Source: Cryptosporangium phraense (lineage in GTDB: Bacteria > Actinomycetota > Actinomycetes > Mycobacteriales > Cryptosporangiaceae). Taken from it: DNA of 64,000 nt. A program made the position numbers and the translations under genes. The notes beneath the pieces were generated by a model, which searched no databases, had not been told where the DNA came from, and saw nothing but the letters and a program-made list of their open reading frames with translations. Position 1 is the first letter of the stretch. Each line of letters begins with the position of its first letter. This document shows, one piece after another, positions 1 through 11,490 of this stretch. The stretch covers positions 124,001 to 188,000 of the forward strand of contig NZ_VIRS01000002.1 in the NCBI RefSeq assembly GCF_006912135.1, read 5' to 3'.

Positions 1-138
1 GGCCGGGCGTTGCGGGCCGGGGAGATCCTGAGCTGGATAGCGGTGGCGGTGAGCGCGGTCGTGATCGTGGCCGTGGTGATCGGTCTGTTGATCGGGTCCG
101 TGGGCAACGGGCCGCAGTACGACGAGAACGTCAATTGA
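1..138 (+). CDS. C-terminal end of a membrane protein (5' truncated)
   Basis: The frame starting at base 1 is open and ends at TGA 136-138, giving the last 45 residues of a protein whose start lies outside the window. It contains one hydrophobic helix (about residues 10-33, rich in V, I, A) and then a short polar tail ending in DENVN. The next gene on the same strand starts 54 bp downstream and also ends in membrane helices, so the two may be related envelope proteins in one transcript. The family cannot be named from this fragment. Confidence 0.55.
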   Translation, partial: GRALRAGEILSWIAVAVSAVVIVAVVIGLLIGSVGNGPQYDENVN

Positions 139-192
139 TGGCGGGCCCGTGGCAAGGCGCGAGCGATCGAGCCGCGTCGAACGAGGAGAGAC

Positions 193-1266
193 ATGACTGA
201 GCCGAACCAGCCCTACGATCCGCGGGATCCGCGCAATCAGGGGCGCCCTGGGGAGGAGTCGCAGCCGCCGAGCGGGTTCAGCTTCCCCGACTACAACAAC
301 CCCTCCGCGCCGCCTGCCCCGCAGGCCCCCAACTTCAGCGTTCCCGACTACGGCCAGGCCCCCGACAGCCCGTACGGGCAGCCGGCGACCCCGCCGCCCT
401 CGTACGGCGACCCGAACCAGAACCAGTACGGCGGCGGCCAGTACGGCAGCGGCGGCACCCAGTACGGGGGCGCCCAATATGGGGGCACCCAGTACGGCAG
501 CAGCACCGGCGGTCAGTACGGCAACGAGGGCAACCAGTACGGCAGCAACCCGCCGTCGTACGGCCAGCAGCCGCCGCCGTCCGCGCCGACGTCCGGCTAC
601 GGCTCGCCCTGGGGCGCGGGCGCCGACCAGACCCCGGGCTACGACCCGAACAACCCGGCCGCTCCGACGTCGGGCTACGGCTCCGGCTACGGCTCCACGC
701 CGGCCGACCCGACGTCCGGGTACGGCGCCGGTCCGGCCGCACCGACGTCCGGCTACGGCGCGGCGCCGACGTCGGGCTACGGCGCCAACCCCACGTCGGG
801 CTACGGCGCGGGTTCCCCGTCGTACGGGTACGACCCCAACAACCCGGCCGCTCCGACGTCCGGGTACGGCGCCGGTCCGGCCGCACCGACCTCGGGCTAC
901 GGCGCACCGGGCTACCCCTCGCAGCCCGGCTACCCGACCTCGGGGGCGTACGGGGCACCCGGCGGTGGCTACGGGACGCCCGGCCCGCAGAAGGAGCAGC
1001 TGGCGCTCCCGGCGATGATCGCGGGCATCGTGTCCGCGGTGCTCTCGCTCGCGAGCTGCTGCACGTTCTTCATCGGGTTCCTGCCGATCATCGCCGGCAT
1101 CGTGGCGGTCGTGCTCGGTTACATGAGCCAGAAGAAGATCAACGAGTCCGGCGGCACGCTGGGCGGCCGCCAGCAGGCTCTGACCGGCATGATCGCCGGC
1201 GGCGTCGGCGTCGGCCTGTCGATCATCTTCATCATCGTGAACATCGTGTTCATCGCGAGCAACTGA
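193..1266 (+). CDS. DUF4190-type membrane protein with Tyr/Gly/Pro-rich N-terminus
   Basis: The product has 357 residues. Residues 1-270 are low complexity, dominated by G, Y, P, S, T and Q, with repeated QYG and PTSGYGA units; a segment YDPNNPAAPTSGYG occurs twice. The C-terminal ~85 residues hold hydrophobic segments typical of DUF4190: a helix near 280-302 containing a CC pair, a second near 305-320, a short KK-containing loop, and a last helix near 335-355. The ATG at 193 follows a good ribosome site (gaggag). The arrangement suggests a cytoplasmic disordered tail anchored to the membrane. The function is unknown. Similar Tyr-rich tails occur in the proteins at 32424-34112 and 49093-50151. 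Confidence 0.8.
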   Translation: MTEPNQPYDPRDPRNQGRPGEESQPPSGFSFPDYNNPSAPPAPQAPNFSVPDYGQAPDSPYGQPATPPPSYGDPNQNQYGGGQYGSGGTQYGGAQYGGTQYGSSTGGQYGNEGNQYGSNPPSYGQQPPPSAPTSGYGSPWGAGADQTPGYDPNNPAAPTSGYGSGYGSTPADPTSGYGAGPAAPTSGYGAAPTSGYGANPTSGYGAGSPSYGYDPNNPAAPTSGYGAGPAAPTSGYGAPGYPSQPGYPTSGAYGAPGGGYGTPGPQKEQLALPAMIAGIVSAVLSLASCCTFFIGFLPIIAGIVAVVLGYMSQKKINESGGTLGGRQQALTGMIAGGVGVGLSIIFIIVNIVFIASN

Positions 1267-1274
1267 CGCCGTAA

Positions 1275-1310
1275 CACCGAACCGCCCGGCGAAGGCCGGG
1301 CGGTTCGGTG
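1275..1310 (+). terminator. Perfect 16-bp hairpin after the DUF4190 gene
   Basis: Bases 1275-1290 are exactly complementary to 1295-1310, with a GAAG loop. There is no U tract, as is usual for actinobacterial hairpin terminators. It lies 9 bp after the stop codon and separates this gene from the str operon leader. Confidence 0.85.
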
Positions 1311-1751
1311 TGTCCGGGAATGCCAACGCACCATGGCGGGTTGTGGCAGGTCGGGGAAGCCCGAGGTAATGTTATTCGCGGTGCCTACTCGTAGTGCGAG
1401 CTACGAACGGTGACCAGGTCAGGAACGTCGGAAGGGTCGGTTCGCCGTCACTCCGGTGAACGAGACACACGACCGGCTGTAACACGCACTACCGGAGCCC
1501 GGCAAGAGGGCTGTGGTAGCCGTTTTGACCTGTGGTCGAGCCGTGGGTAGTCTTGGTTTTCGTGCCTGGGTGCTGCCTGGGCATGCACGTGCGCCCTCTG
1601 CCGGGTGCACGGCCTCCCTGGGGGTCTGCTCGCAGACTCTGGGCCTGCGGCCGGCGCGACACGCCCGACCGCGGGGGTCGGAGGAGCCGGACATCTGGCG
1701 CAACACGACAGCATTAAGCAGGGCAACAGACGAGAAGAAAGCGGAGACCCC
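1311..1751 (+). other. Gene-free leader region upstream of rpsL
   Basis: This 441-bp stretch contains no convincing gene. It holds a candidate housekeeping promoter (1525-1553), and further upstream a GGGAAT-N18-GTT pair (1316-1342) that resembles an actinobacterial SigR/SigH promoter. An open frame runs into rpsL from 1605, but its codons upstream of 1752 do not resemble S12, so it is read as untranslated leader. The rest shows only weak hairpins. Confidence 0.6.
1525..1553 (+). promoter_or_regulatory. Candidate str operon promoter
   Basis: TTGACC (1525-1530) is followed after 17 bp by TAGTCT (1548-1553), close to the actinobacterial TTGAC / TAGRRT pattern. Transcription would begin near 1560 and leave a leader of about 190 nt before rpsL. 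This rests on motif matching only. Confidence 0.5.
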
Positions 1752-2126
1752 GTGCCCACGATCCAGCAGTTGGTCCGCAAGGGCCGGCAGGACAAGGTCG
1801 AGAAGACCAAGACTCCTGCGCTCAAGGGCAGCCCGCAGCGCCGTGGCGTGTGCACGCGCGTTTACACCACCACGCCCAAGAAGCCGAACTCGGCTCTGCG
1901 CAAGGTGGCGCGTGTCAAGTTGAGCAGTGGCGTCGAGGTCACCGCGTACATCCCGGGCGTTGGTCACAACCTCCAGGAGCACTCGATCGTGCTCGTCCGT
2001 GGCGGTCGTGTGAAGGACCTGCCCGGCGTTCGCTACAAGATCATCCGCGGCTCGCTCGACACCCAGGGTGTCCGCAACCGCAAGCAGGCCCGCAGCCGCT
2101 ACGGCGCGAAGAAGGAGAAGAGCTGA
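1752..2126 (+). CDS. rpsL: 30S ribosomal protein S12
   Basis: S12 sits at the decoding centre of the 30S subunit and controls translational accuracy. Starting at GTG 1752 gives 124 residues beginning [11 protein letters not shown], the normal actinobacterial length; the frame is open further upstream but that part is not S12. The start has a purine-rich ribosome site (ggag, 7 nt before). The conserved [10 protein letters not shown] and [12 protein letters not shown] loops are intact. Lys43, Lys88 and Pro91, the usual streptomycin-resistance positions, are all wild type. It is the first gene of the str operon, with rpsG starting 1 nt after its stop. Confidence 0.97.
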   Translation: MPTIQQLVRKGRQDKVEKTKTPALKGSPQRRGVCTRVYTTTPKKPNSALRKVARVKLSSGVEVTAYIPGVGHNLQEHSIVLVRGGRVKDLPGVRYKIIRGSLDTQGVRNRKQARSRYGAKKEKS

Positions 2127-2127
2127 T

Positions 2128-2598
2128 ATGCCCCGCAAGGGTCCCGCTCCTAAGCACGCGGTCGTCATCGACCCCGTGTACAACTCGCCGCTCGTCACGC
2201 AGCTGATCAACAAGGTCCTGCTGAGCGGTAAGCGGTCCGTGGCGGAGCGCATCGTGTACGGAGCTCTCGAAGGCGCCAAGGAGAAGTCCGGCAACGACCC
2301 GGTGGTCACGCTCAAGCGTGCGCTCGACAACGTGAAGCCGGCTCTCGAGGTCAAGAGCCGCCGCGTCGGTGGTGCGACCTACCAGGTGCCCGTCGAGGTC
2401 AAGCCGGGCCGGGCCACCACGCTGGCGCTGCGGTGGCTGATCACCTACAGCCGGGCTCGTCGTGAGAAGACGATGACCGAGCGGCTGATGAACGAACTTC
2501 TGGACGCGAGCAACGGTCTCGGCGCGAGCGTCAAGCGCCGCGAAGACACGCACAAGATGGCCGACTCCAACAAGGCCTTCGCGCACTACCGCTGGTAA
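2128..2598 (+). CDS. rpsG: 30S ribosomal protein S7
   Basis: S7 is a primary 16S rRNA-binding protein that nucleates assembly of the 30S head and contacts E-site tRNA. The ATG at 2128 gives 156 residues ([10 protein letters not shown]...), the family norm; upstream in-frame codons belong to overlapping rpsL sequence. The ribosome site gaaggagaag lies inside the end of rpsL and only one base separates the genes, so translation is coupled. The [10 protein letters not shown] segment near the C-terminus is typical of S7. In other bacteria S7 represses its own operon; no such site was identified here. Confidence 0.97.
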   Translation: MPRKGPAPKHAVVIDPVYNSPLVTQLINKVLLSGKRSVAERIVYGALEGAKEKSGNDPVVTLKRALDNVKPALEVKSRRVGGATYQVPVEVKPGRATTLALRWLITYSRARREKTMTERLMNELLDASNGLGASVKRREDTHKMADSNKAFAHYRW

Positions 2599-2634
2599 TC
2601 CGCGTCCCGCACTCGAAGCTGAAAGGCAAGGCAG

Positions 2635-4734
<2,100 letters not shown>

Positions 4735-4808
4735 AGCCCTAGCAAGGCGATACCCGACCCCACGTCGCACGGCGTACCACCAGATTCAGTCCACAGGAGG
4801 AAAGACCA

Positions 4809-6002
4809 GTGGCGAAGGCGAAGTTCGAGCGGACGAAGCCGCACGTCAACATCGGCACCATCGGTCACATCGACCACGGCAAGACGACGCTGACCGCGGC
4901 CATCACCAAGGTCCTGCACGACAAGTACCCGGACATCAACCCCTTCACGCCGTTCGACCAGATCGACAAGGCGCCGGAGGAGCGGCAGCGCGGTATCACG
5001 ATTTCGATCGCGCACGTCGAGTACCAGACCGAGGCGCGTCACTACGCGCACGTCGACTGCCCGGGTCACGCTGACTACATCAAGAACATGATCACCGGTG
5101 CCGCCCAGATGGACGGCGCGATCCTGGTCGTGTCCGCGACGGACGGCCCGATGCCGCAGACCAAGGAGCACGTGCTCCTGGCCCGCCAGGTCGGCGTTCC
5201 GTACATCGTCGTCGCCCTGAACAAGGCCGACGTCGTGGACGACGAGGAGATCCTGGAGCTCGTCGAGCTCGAGGTGCGGGAGCTGCTCAACCAGTACGAG
5301 TTCCCGGGTGACGACGCTCCGATCGTTCGTGTCTCGGCGCTGAAGGCGCTCGAGGGCGACGCCGAGTGGGGCGAGAAGATCATCGAGCTCATGACCGCGG
5401 TCGACGAGACCATCCCGGAGCCCGAGCGGGACCTCGACAAGCCGTTCCTCATGCCGATCGAGGACGTCTTCACGATCACCGGTCGCGGTACGGTCGTCAC
5501 CGGCCGTGTCGAGCGGGGTGTGCTGAAGGTCAACGAGACCGTCGACATCGTCGGCATCAAGGAGACCAAGCAGACCACCACGGTCACCGGCGTCGAGATG
5601 TTCCGCAAGCTGCTCGACGAGGCCCGGGCCGGCGAGAACGTCGGTCTGCTCCTCCGCGGCATCAAGCGCGAGGACGTCGAGCGCGGCCAGGTCGTCATCA
5701 AGCCGGGCACCACGACTCCGCACACGGAGTTCGAGGCGACCGTCTACATCCTCAGCAAGGACGAGGGTGGGCGCCACACGCCGTTCTTCAACAACTACCG
5801 GCCGCAGTTCTACTTCCGTACCACGGACGTGACCGGCGTCGTGACCCTCCCCGAGGGCACGGAGATGGTCATGCCGGGTGACAACACCGACATGTCGGTG
5901 AAGCTCATCCAGCCCGTCGCCATGGAGAACAACCTGCGGTTCTCGATCCGCGAGGGTGGTCGGACCGTCGGCGCCGGCCGCATCAGCAAGATCAACAAGT
6001 AG
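4809..6002 (+). CDS. tuf: Elongation factor Tu
   Basis: EF-Tu carries aminoacyl-tRNA to the ribosomal A site as a GTP complex. The product has 397 residues with GHIDHGKT (19-26), DCPGH (83-87) and NKAD (138-141), followed by the two beta-barrel domains, and ends GRISKINK. The start is GTG at 4809, fixed by a strong AGGAGG site at 4795-4800 and by homology ([16 protein letters not shown]). It is the last gene of the str operon and is followed by a large hairpin. Confidence 0.98.
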   Translation: MAKAKFERTKPHVNIGTIGHIDHGKTTLTAAITKVLHDKYPDINPFTPFDQIDKAPEERQRGITISIAHVEYQTEARHYAHVDCPGHADYIKNMITGAAQMDGAILVVSATDGPMPQTKEHVLLARQVGVPYIVVALNKADVVDDEEILELVELEVRELLNQYEFPGDDAPIVRVSALKALEGDAEWGEKIIELMTAVDETIPEPERDLDKPFLMPIEDVFTITGRGTVVTGRVERGVLKVNETVDIVGIKETKQTTTVTGVEMFRKLLDEARAGENVGLLLRGIKREDVERGQVVIKPGTTTPHTEFEATVYILSKDEGGRHTPFFNNYRPQFYFRTTDVTGVVTLPEGTEMVMPGDNTDMSVKLIQPVAMENNLRFSIREGGRTVGAGRISKINK

Positions 6003-6028
6003 TAGTCCGTGGGGGCCGGCAGGCCCCT

Positions 6029-6076
6029 GCGTGGCGCGGCGGTCGGGTCGCAAGTGACTCGGCCGCCGCGCCACGC
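6029..6076 (+). terminator. Large hairpin between tuf and rpsJ
   Basis: Bases 6029-6042 pair perfectly with 6063-6076, and the stem continues inward to 6049/6056 with a few G-U pairs, leaving a 6-nt loop. It lies 26 bp after the tuf stop and 57 bp before rpsJ. It can end or attenuate str operon transcription, or protect the upstream mRNA 3' end. No U tract follows. Confidence 0.75.
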
Positions 6077-6133
6077 GGACCACTATCCGGCAGCCACCCC
6101 ACCCCCGGCGTAACAGACAGGACTGAAGGTTCC

Positions 6134-6442
6134 ATGGCGGGACAGAAGATCCGCATCCGGCTCAAGGCCTACGACCACGAGGTCATCGACAGCTCGGCGC
6201 GGAAGATCGTCGACACGGTGATCCGTACCGGTGCTTCGGTTGCGGGCCCCGTGCCGCTGCCGACGGAGAAGAACATCTACTGCGTGATCCGCTCGCCGCA
6301 CAAGTACAAGGACTCCCGCGAGCACTTCGAGATGCGGACCCACAAGCGGCTGATCGACATCCTCGACCCGACGCCGAAGACCGTCGACTCGCTCATGCGT
6401 CTCGACCTCCCGGCCGGCGTCGACATCGAGATCAAGCTCTAA
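6134..6442 (+). CDS. rpsJ: 30S ribosomal protein S10
   Basis: S10 is a 30S head protein; together with NusB it also acts in transcription antitermination. The 102-residue product ([16 protein letters not shown]...) has the normal length and the conserved segments TGPVPLPT-like (here [11 protein letters not shown]), MRTHKR and DILDPT. The ATG at 6134 follows a GAAGG site. It opens the S10 operon, which runs on the same strand through rpsQ. The gap to rplC is 132 bp, longer than others in the operon, and holds two hairpins. Confidence 0.97.
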   Translation: MAGQKIRIRLKAYDHEVIDSSARKIVDTVIRTGASVAGPVPLPTEKNIYCVIRSPHKYKDSREHFEMRTHKRLIDILDPTPKTVDSLMRLDLPAGVDIEIKL

Positions 6443-6574
6443 GGACGTAGTAGCGCTCGGGTTCGGACTCAGAACCCGACAACGCATTACGGGCACACGA
6501 CCGAAGGACACGCCCGGCCGCTGAAAAACGCAGGCCGGGAGAGGATCCGGACCCAAGAGAGTCGGAAAGAAGAG
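6443..6574 (+). promoter_or_regulatory. rpsJ-rplC intergenic leader with two hairpins
   Basis: Two stem-loops are visible: 6457-6464 with 6472-6479 (8 bp, 7-nt loop) and 6513-6519 with 6533-6539 (7 bp, A-rich loop). In other bacteria the S10 operon is controlled by ribosomal protein L4 binding mRNA. Whether these hairpins play a similar part here is inference. Confidence 0.4.
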
Positions 6575-7243
6575 ATGGACAGGCAGATCAAGGGGATCCT
6601 GGGCGAGAAGCTCGGCATGACCCAGGTCTTCGACGAGAACAACCGGATCGTTCCGGTGACCGTCGTCGCGGCCGGGCCGAATGTCGTGACCCAGGTTCGC
6701 ACCCCCGAACGTGACGGCTACTCCGCGGTCCAGGTCGCTTACGGCGCCATCGACCCGCGGAAGGTGAACAAGCCGGAGAGCGGCCACTTCAAGGGCGCCG
6801 GCGTCACCCCGCGGCGGCACCTGGTCGAGATCCGCACGACCGACGCGGCCGAGTTCGAGGTCGGCCAGGAGATCTCCGCGGAGATCTTCGAGGCGGGCAT
6901 CAAGGTCGACGTCGTCGGCACCAGCAAGGGCAAGGGCAACGCGGGTGTCATGAAGCGTCACGGCTTCAAGGGCCTCGGCGCCGGCCACGGTACCCAGCGC
7001 AAGCACCGCGCGCCGGGTTCGATCGGCGGCTGCGCGACCCCGGGCCGTGTCTTCAAGGGCCTCCGCATGGCGGGCCGCATGGGTGGTGTCCGCACCACCA
7101 CGATGAACCTCAGCGTCCACCGCGTCGACGCAGAGAAGGGCCTGATCCTGGTCAAGGGCGCTGTGCCCGGGCCCAAGGGCGGCCTGGTGCTGATCCGCAC
7201 CGCCGCCAAGACCTCGCTTGGTAAGGGCGGAGTGGCGAAGTGA
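6575..7243 (+). CDS. rplC: 50S ribosomal protein L3
   Basis: L3 is an early-assembly 23S rRNA protein whose long loop reaches towards the peptidyl transferase centre. The product has 222 residues, starting [19 protein letters not shown]. The loop segment [17 protein letters not shown] is conserved, as is the motif RMAGRMG. The ATG at 6575 has an aaagaagag ribosome site. Its TGA overlaps the GTG of rplD (GTGA), which couples the two genes. Confidence 0.97.
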   Translation: MDRQIKGILGEKLGMTQVFDENNRIVPVTVVAAGPNVVTQVRTPERDGYSAVQVAYGAIDPRKVNKPESGHFKGAGVTPRRHLVEIRTTDAAEFEVGQEISAEIFEAGIKVDVVGTSKGKGNAGVMKRHGFKGLGAGHGTQRKHRAPGSIGGCATPGRVFKGLRMAGRMGGVRTTTMNLSVHRVDAEKGLILVKGAVPGPKGGLVLIRTAAKTSLGKGGVAK

Positions 7244-7923
7244 CCACGATTGACATCGTCGACGCCGGCGGCAAGAAGACCGGCACTGCCGACCTGCCCG
7301 CCGAGATCTTCGACGTGACCACGAACATCCCGCTGATCCACCAGGTCGTGGTGGCGCAGCAGGCGGCGGCCCGTCAGGGCACGCACAAGACCAAGACCCG
7401 CGGGGAGGTGTCCGGCGGTGGGGCCAAGCCCTACAAGCAGAAGGGCACCGGCCGCGCCCGTCAGGGCTCGACCCGCGCGCCGCAGTTCACCGGCGGTGGC
7501 GTCGTCCACGGCCCGCAGCCGCGCGACTACTCGCAGCGGACGCCCAAGAAGATGAAGGCTGCTGCCCTCCGGGGTGCGCTCTCCGACCGGGCCCGCGGCG
7601 GCCGCGTGCACGTGATCGAGTCGCTGCTGGCCGGCGACGTGCCGTCCACCAAGGACGCGGTCAAGGCGCTCGGCAACCTGTCCAGCTCGCGGCACGTGCT
7701 GGTGGTCGTCGCCCGCGGCGACCGCAACAGCTGGCTGTCGGTGCGGAACATCGCCGAGGTGCACGTCCTGGCGCCCGACCAGCTCAACACCTACGACGTG
7801 CTGATCAGCGACGACGTGGTGTTCACCAAGGACGCGTACGACCAGTTCGTGTCCGGCGCGGCCTCCGGCGCTACTGCGAAGGCCAGCTCGGCCGAGCTCG
7901 AGACCGAGGAGAACGACAAGTGA
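7240..7923 (+). CDS. rplD: 50S ribosomal protein L4
   Basis: L4 binds 23S rRNA and lines the peptide exit tunnel with an extended loop; in Escherichia coli it also represses its own operon. The 227-residue product contains the tunnel-loop sequence [15 protein letters not shown] and the following [15 protein letters not shown]. The start is GTG at 7240, overlapping the rplC stop by 4 nt. The C-terminus ends in a polar tail ([12 protein letters not shown]) longer than in E. coli. Its stop overlaps the rplW GTG by 4 nt. Confidence 0.97.
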   Translation: MTTIDIVDAGGKKTGTADLPAEIFDVTTNIPLIHQVVVAQQAAARQGTHKTKTRGEVSGGGAKPYKQKGTGRARQGSTRAPQFTGGGVVHGPQPRDYSQRTPKKMKAAALRGALSDRARGGRVHVIESLLAGDVPSTKDAVKALGNLSSSRHVLVVVARGDRNSWLSVRNIAEVHVLAPDQLNTYDVLISDDVVFTKDAYDQFVSGAASGATAKASSAELETEENDK

Positions 7924-8216
7924 TTTACGACCCGCGCGACATCCTGCTCGCTCCGGTCGTCTCGGAGAAGAGCTACGGCCTCCTGGACGAGAACAAGTAC
8001 ACGTTCTACGTGCGGCCCGACGCGAACAAGACCCAGATCAAGATCGCGGTCGAGCAGGTGTTCAACGTCAAGGTCACGGCGGTCAACACGCTGAACCGCG
8101 AGGGGAAGCGCAAGCGGACCAAGTTCGGCACTGGTAAGCGGAAGGACACCAAGCGCGCGATCGTGAGCCTCGCGCCCGGTGACCGCATCGAGATCTTCGG
8201 GGGGCCGGTCTCCTGA
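7920..8216 (+). CDS. rplW: 50S ribosomal protein L23
   Basis: L23 lies at the peptide tunnel exit and is the docking site for trigger factor and the signal recognition particle. The 98-residue product has typical segments ([20 protein letters not shown]) and the KVTAVNT strand. The GTG start at 7920 overlaps the rplD stop. The length matches the family, and rplB follows 42 bp later. Confidence 0.96.
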   Translation: MIYDPRDILLAPVVSEKSYGLLDENKYTFYVRPDANKTQIKIAVEQVFNVKVTAVNTLNREGKRKRTKFGTGKRKDTKRAIVSLAPGDRIEIFGGPVS

Positions 8217-8258
8217 GGGGGCCGGACCACATCGAGGATCGAGAGCTGAGGGATACAG

Positions 8259-9095
8259 ATGGGCATCCGCAAATACAAGCCGACGACGCCGGGCCGGCGT
8301 GGGTCGAGCGTCGCCGACTTCGTCGAGATCACCCGTGACCACCCGGAGAAGTCGCTGGTCCGGCCGCTGCACAGCAAGGGCGGACGGAACGCGCACGGCC
8401 GGGTCACCACCCGTCACCAGGGCGGTGGACACAAGCGCGCGTACCGGCTGATCGACTTCCGCCGGGCCGACAAGGACGGCGTGCCGGCCAAGGTCGCTCA
8501 CATCGAGTACGACCCGAACCGCACCGCCCGCATCGCGCTGCTGCACTTCGTGGACGGCGAGAAGCGTTACATCGTCGCGCCGAACAAGCTGCGCCAGGGC
8601 GACCGGGTCGAGACCGGTCCGGGCGCTGACATCAAGCCGGGCAACAACCTGCCGCTGCGCAACATTCCGGTCGGTACGGTCGTGCACGCGATCGAGCTCC
8701 GGCCCGGTGGCGGCGCCAAGATCGCCCGCTCCGCCGGTGCGAGCGTCCAGCTCGTCGCGAAGGACGGCCCCTACGCCCAGCTGCGTATGCCGTCCGGCGA
8801 GATCCGCAACGTCGACGCCCGCTGCCGTGCCACGGTCGGCGAGGTCGGCAACGCCGAGCAGTCGAACATCAACTGGGGTAAGGCCGGCCGCATGCGGTGG
8901 AAGGGCAAGCGCCCGACCGTCCGCGGTGTCGCGATGAACCCGATCGACCACCCGCACGGTGGTGGTGAGGGCAAGACCTCCGGTGGTCGTCACCCGGTGA
9001 ACCCCAAGGGCAAGCCCGAGGGGCGCACTCGCCAGGCCAACAAGGCCAGCGACAAGTTCATCGTCCGCCGCCGCAAGACCAACAAGAAGCGCTGA
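8259..9095 (+). CDS. rplB: 50S ribosomal protein L2
   Basis: L2 is one of the most conserved 50S proteins; it binds near the peptidyl transferase centre and bridges to the 30S subunit. The 278-residue product begins [20 protein letters not shown] and carries the signature [17 protein letters not shown] with the conserved His of the HPHGG loop. The C-terminus is Lys/Arg rich. The ATG at 8259 follows a GAGGG-like site. It lies mid S10 operon, 11 bp before rpsS. Confidence 0.97.
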   Translation: MGIRKYKPTTPGRRGSSVADFVEITRDHPEKSLVRPLHSKGGRNAHGRVTTRHQGGGHKRAYRLIDFRRADKDGVPAKVAHIEYDPNRTARIALLHFVDGEKRYIVAPNKLRQGDRVETGPGADIKPGNNLPLRNIPVGTVVHAIELRPGGGAKIARSAGASVQLVAKDGPYAQLRMPSGEIRNVDARCRATVGEVGNAEQSNINWGKAGRMRWKGKRPTVRGVAMNPIDHPHGGGEGKTSGGRHPVNPKGKPEGRTRQANKASDKFIVRRRKTNKKR

Positions 9096-9106
9096 GGTCG
9101 TAACCC

Positions 9107-9388
9107 ATGCCCCGCAGCTTGAAGAAGGGCTACTTCGTCGACGACCACCTGATCAAGAAGGTGGACGCGCAGAACGCCCGGGGAACCAAGAACGTCATCA
9201 AGACCTGGTCGCGTCGCTCGACCATCACGCCGGAGATGATCGGCCACACGCTGGGCGTCCACGACGGACGCAAGCACGTGCCGGTGTTCGTCACCGAGGC
9301 GATGGTCGGCCACAAGCTGGGCGAGTTCTCGCCGACCCGTACTTTCAAGGGTCACGAGAAGGACGACCGCAAGAGCCGCCGCCGCTGA
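9107..9388 (+). CDS. rpsS: 30S ribosomal protein S19
   Basis: S19 binds the 16S rRNA head with S13 and contacts A-site tRNA. The 93-residue product starts [15 protein letters not shown] and contains the signature [15 protein letters not shown]-like segment (here [21 protein letters not shown]). The ATG is at 9107. The length is normal for the family. It is followed by rplV after a 55-bp gap. Confidence 0.97.
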   Translation: MPRSLKKGYFVDDHLIKKVDAQNARGTKNVIKTWSRRSTITPEMIGHTLGVHDGRKHVPVFVTEAMVGHKLGEFSPTRTFKGHEKDDRKSRRR

Positions 9389-9443
9389 CGCGGACCCAGG
9401 TTGCGTTCGGTAGCCCGGGCGCGGAAAGACGAGAGAGCAGACA

Positions 9444-9914
9444 ATGGCAGTGATCGACGGCAAGCGCGTGAATCCGCGACGCGTGGCGCTGCTCGGGGAC
9501 GCCCCGGGGGCATTCGCCGAGGCGCGGTACGTCCGGACGACGGCGATGAAGACGCGGCGGGTGGTGGACCTCATTCGTGGTCTCCCCGCCAAGGAAGCGC
9601 TGACCGTGCTCAAGTTCGCCCCTCAGGCCGCCAGTGAGCAGGTCTACCGGGTGGTCGAGAGCGCGATCGCGAACGCTGAGCACAACGAGCGGCTCGACCC
9701 CGACTCGCTGCTCGTGACGCAGGCCTTCGTGGACGAGGGCCCGACGATGAAGCGGTTCCGGCCGCGCGCCCAGGGGCGTGCGTACCGGATCCGGAAGCGC
9801 ACCTGCCACATCACTGTCGTGGTGGAGAGTGTGGCCCCGACGGCGAAGCCGAAGCGGGCGCCGAAGAAGGCGAGCGGCGGCCGGTCGGCAGCCACGAAGG
9901 GAAGCGCCGAGTAA
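9444..9914 (+). CDS. rplV: 50S ribosomal protein L22
   Basis: L22 contacts all 23S rRNA domains, and its beta-hairpin lines the exit tunnel (the macrolide region). The product has 156 residues, against about 110 in E. coli. The core includes [18 protein letters not shown] and the hairpin [21 protein letters not shown] basic C-terminal tail of about 30 residues ([11 protein letters not shown]...) makes up much of the difference, a common actinobacterial feature. Its TAA shares one base with the rpsC ATG. Confidence 0.96.
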   Translation: MAVIDGKRVNPRRVALLGDAPGAFAEARYVRTTAMKTRRVVDLIRGLPAKEALTVLKFAPQAASEQVYRVVESAIANAEHNERLDPDSLLVTQAFVDEGPTMKRFRPRAQGRAYRIRKRTCHITVVVESVAPTAKPKRAPKKASGGRSAATKGSAE

Positions 9915-10828
9915 TGGGTCAGAAGGTCAACCCGCACGGCTTCCGGCTCGGCATCACGACCGAGTGGAAGTCCCGCTGGTATGCGGACAAGCTGTACAAG
10001 GACTACGTCGGTGAAGACGTGGCGATCCGGAAGATGATGTCGCGCGGTATGGAGCGCGCCGGCATCGCCCGGGTCGACATCGAGCGCACCCGCGACCGCG
10101 TCCGTGTCGACATCCACACCGCCCGGCCGGGCATCGTCATCGGCCGTCGTGGTGCGGAGGCCGACCGGATCCGCGGCCAGCTGGAGAAGCTCACCGGCAA
10201 GCAGGTCCAGCTGAACATCCTCGAGGTGAAGAACCCCGAGGCGGATGCCCAGTTGGTGGCTCAAGGGGTTGCCGAGCAGCTCTCGAGCCGGGTCAGCTTC
10301 CGGCGCGCGATGCGCAAGGCCATGCAGTCGGCGATGAAGTCGCCGGGCGTCAAGGGCATCCGGGTGCAGTGCGCCGGCCGCCTGGGTGGCGCCGAGATGT
10401 CGCGGTCGGAGTTCTACCGCGAGGGCCGGGTGCCGCTGCACACGCTCCGCGCGAACATCGACTACGGCTTCTACGAGGCCCGCACCACGTTCGGCCGGAT
10501 CGGCGTCAAGGTCTGGATCTACAAGGGCGACGTCGTCCAGAGCCGGGCCGAGCGCGAGGCCGCCGAGGCCGCGCTGCGTCAGCACCGGGGCAACCGTCCC
10601 GAGCGTCGTCGTGGCGCCGGTGGCGGTGGCGGCGGCCGTGGCCGCGGCGACCGTCAGGGCGGCGGCCGGGGTGCCGAGCGCACCGAGGCCGAGGCTCCGG
10701 TCGCGACCGAAACCCCCGCAGTCGAGGCTCAGGTCGAGGCTCCGGTTGCCACTGAGCCGGCGGCCACGCCGGCCGTCGAGGCGCCCGAGGCTGCCCCGAC
10801 GCAGGACAACGCAGGTCAGGAGGGCTGA
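9914..10828 (+). CDS. rpsC: 30S ribosomal protein S3 with long C-terminal extension
   Basis: S3 lies at the mRNA entry of the 30S subunit and helps its helicase function. The first ~220 residues are standard S3: [14 protein letters not shown] start, a KH domain with the GxxG-type [12 protein letters not shown], and the C-terminal domain with RAEREAAE. Residues ~225-304 are an extra tail: first Arg/Gly-rich ([15 protein letters not shown]), then Ala/Pro/Glu/Val-rich with repeated EAPVATE units. E. coli S3 has 233 residues. The tail keeps the local codon bias, so it is read as genuine. The ATG overlaps the rplV stop by 1 nt. Confidence 0.96.
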   Translation: MGQKVNPHGFRLGITTEWKSRWYADKLYKDYVGEDVAIRKMMSRGMERAGIARVDIERTRDRVRVDIHTARPGIVIGRRGAEADRIRGQLEKLTGKQVQLNILEVKNPEADAQLVAQGVAEQLSSRVSFRRAMRKAMQSAMKSPGVKGIRVQCAGRLGGAEMSRSEFYREGRVPLHTLRANIDYGFYEARTTFGRIGVKVWIYKGDVVQSRAEREAAEAALRQHRGNRPERRRGAGGGGGGRGRGDRQGGGRGAERTEAEAPVATETPAVEAQVEAPVATEPAATPAVEAPEAAPTQDNAGQEG

Positions 10829-10831
10829 CCC

Positions 10832-11254
10832 ATGCTGATTCCGCGCAGGGTCAAGCACCGTAAGCAGCACCACCCGACGCGCCGTGGCGCGTCCAAGGGC
10901 GGTACCGCGGTCACCTTCGGCGAGTACGGCATCCAGGCTCTGGAGCCCGCCTACGTGACCAACCGGCAGATCGAGTCGGCGCGTATCGCGATCACCCGTC
11001 ACATCAAGCGTGGCGGCAAGGTCTGGATCAACATCTACCCGGACCGCCCGCTCACCAAGAAGCCGGCCGAGACCCGCATGGGTTCCGGTAAGGGTTCGCC
11101 GGAGTGGTGGATCGCGAACGTCAAGCCGGGACGCGTGCTCTTCGAGCTGCAGTACCCGAACGAGCAGATCGCCCGCGAGGCCATGCGTCGCGCGATCCAC
11201 AAGCTCCCGATGAAGTGCCGGATCGTCAAGCGCGAGGGGAGTGAGGCGGCGTGA
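10832..11254 (+). CDS. rplP: 50S ribosomal protein L16
   Basis: L16 supports the A-site tRNA and the peptidyl transferase centre. The 140-residue product begins [19 protein letters not shown] and has the conserved [17 protein letters not shown] segment. The ATG at 10832 lies 3 bp after the rpsC stop. The TGA overlaps the rpmC GTG (GTGA). The length is normal. Confidence 0.97.
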   Translation: MLIPRRVKHRKQHHPTRRGASKGGTAVTFGEYGIQALEPAYVTNRQIESARIAITRHIKRGGKVWINIYPDRPLTKKPAETRMGSGKGSPEWWIANVKPGRVLFELQYPNEQIAREAMRRAIHKLPMKCRIVKREGSEAA

Positions 11255-11490
11255 GCAGCGGCCCGAACGACAAGGCTGCCGAGCTGCGCGAGCTCGACGA
11301 CGAGCAGCTCGTCACCCGGTTGCGGGAGGCCAAGGAGGAGCTGTTCAACCTCCGCTTCCAGAACGCGACCGGTCAGCTGGACAACAACCGCCGGCTCCAG
11401 GTCGTCCGCCGGGACATCGCCCGGATCTACACGATCATGCGGTCGCGTGAGCTCGGTATCGAAAGCGCACCGAGTGAGGTGACGGCATGA
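11251..11490 (+). CDS. rpmC: 50S ribosomal protein L29
   Basis: L29 is a small helical protein beside the tunnel exit next to L23. The 79-residue product has the family pattern [27 protein letters not shown], followed by the [15 protein letters not shown] helix. The start is GTG at 11251, overlapping rplP; the stop overlaps the ATG of rpsQ. It is slightly longer at the C-terminus than E. coli L29 (63 residues). Confidence 0.95.
   Translation: MSSGPNDKAAELRELDDEQLVTRLREAKEELFNLRFQNATGQLDNNRRLQVVRRDIARIYTIMRSRELGIESAPSEVTA

Noticed and set aside
1605-1751. Possible N-terminal extension of S12
   Set aside because: The 49 extra codons do not resemble S12, and GTG 1752 gives the standard 124-residue protein with a ribosome site.
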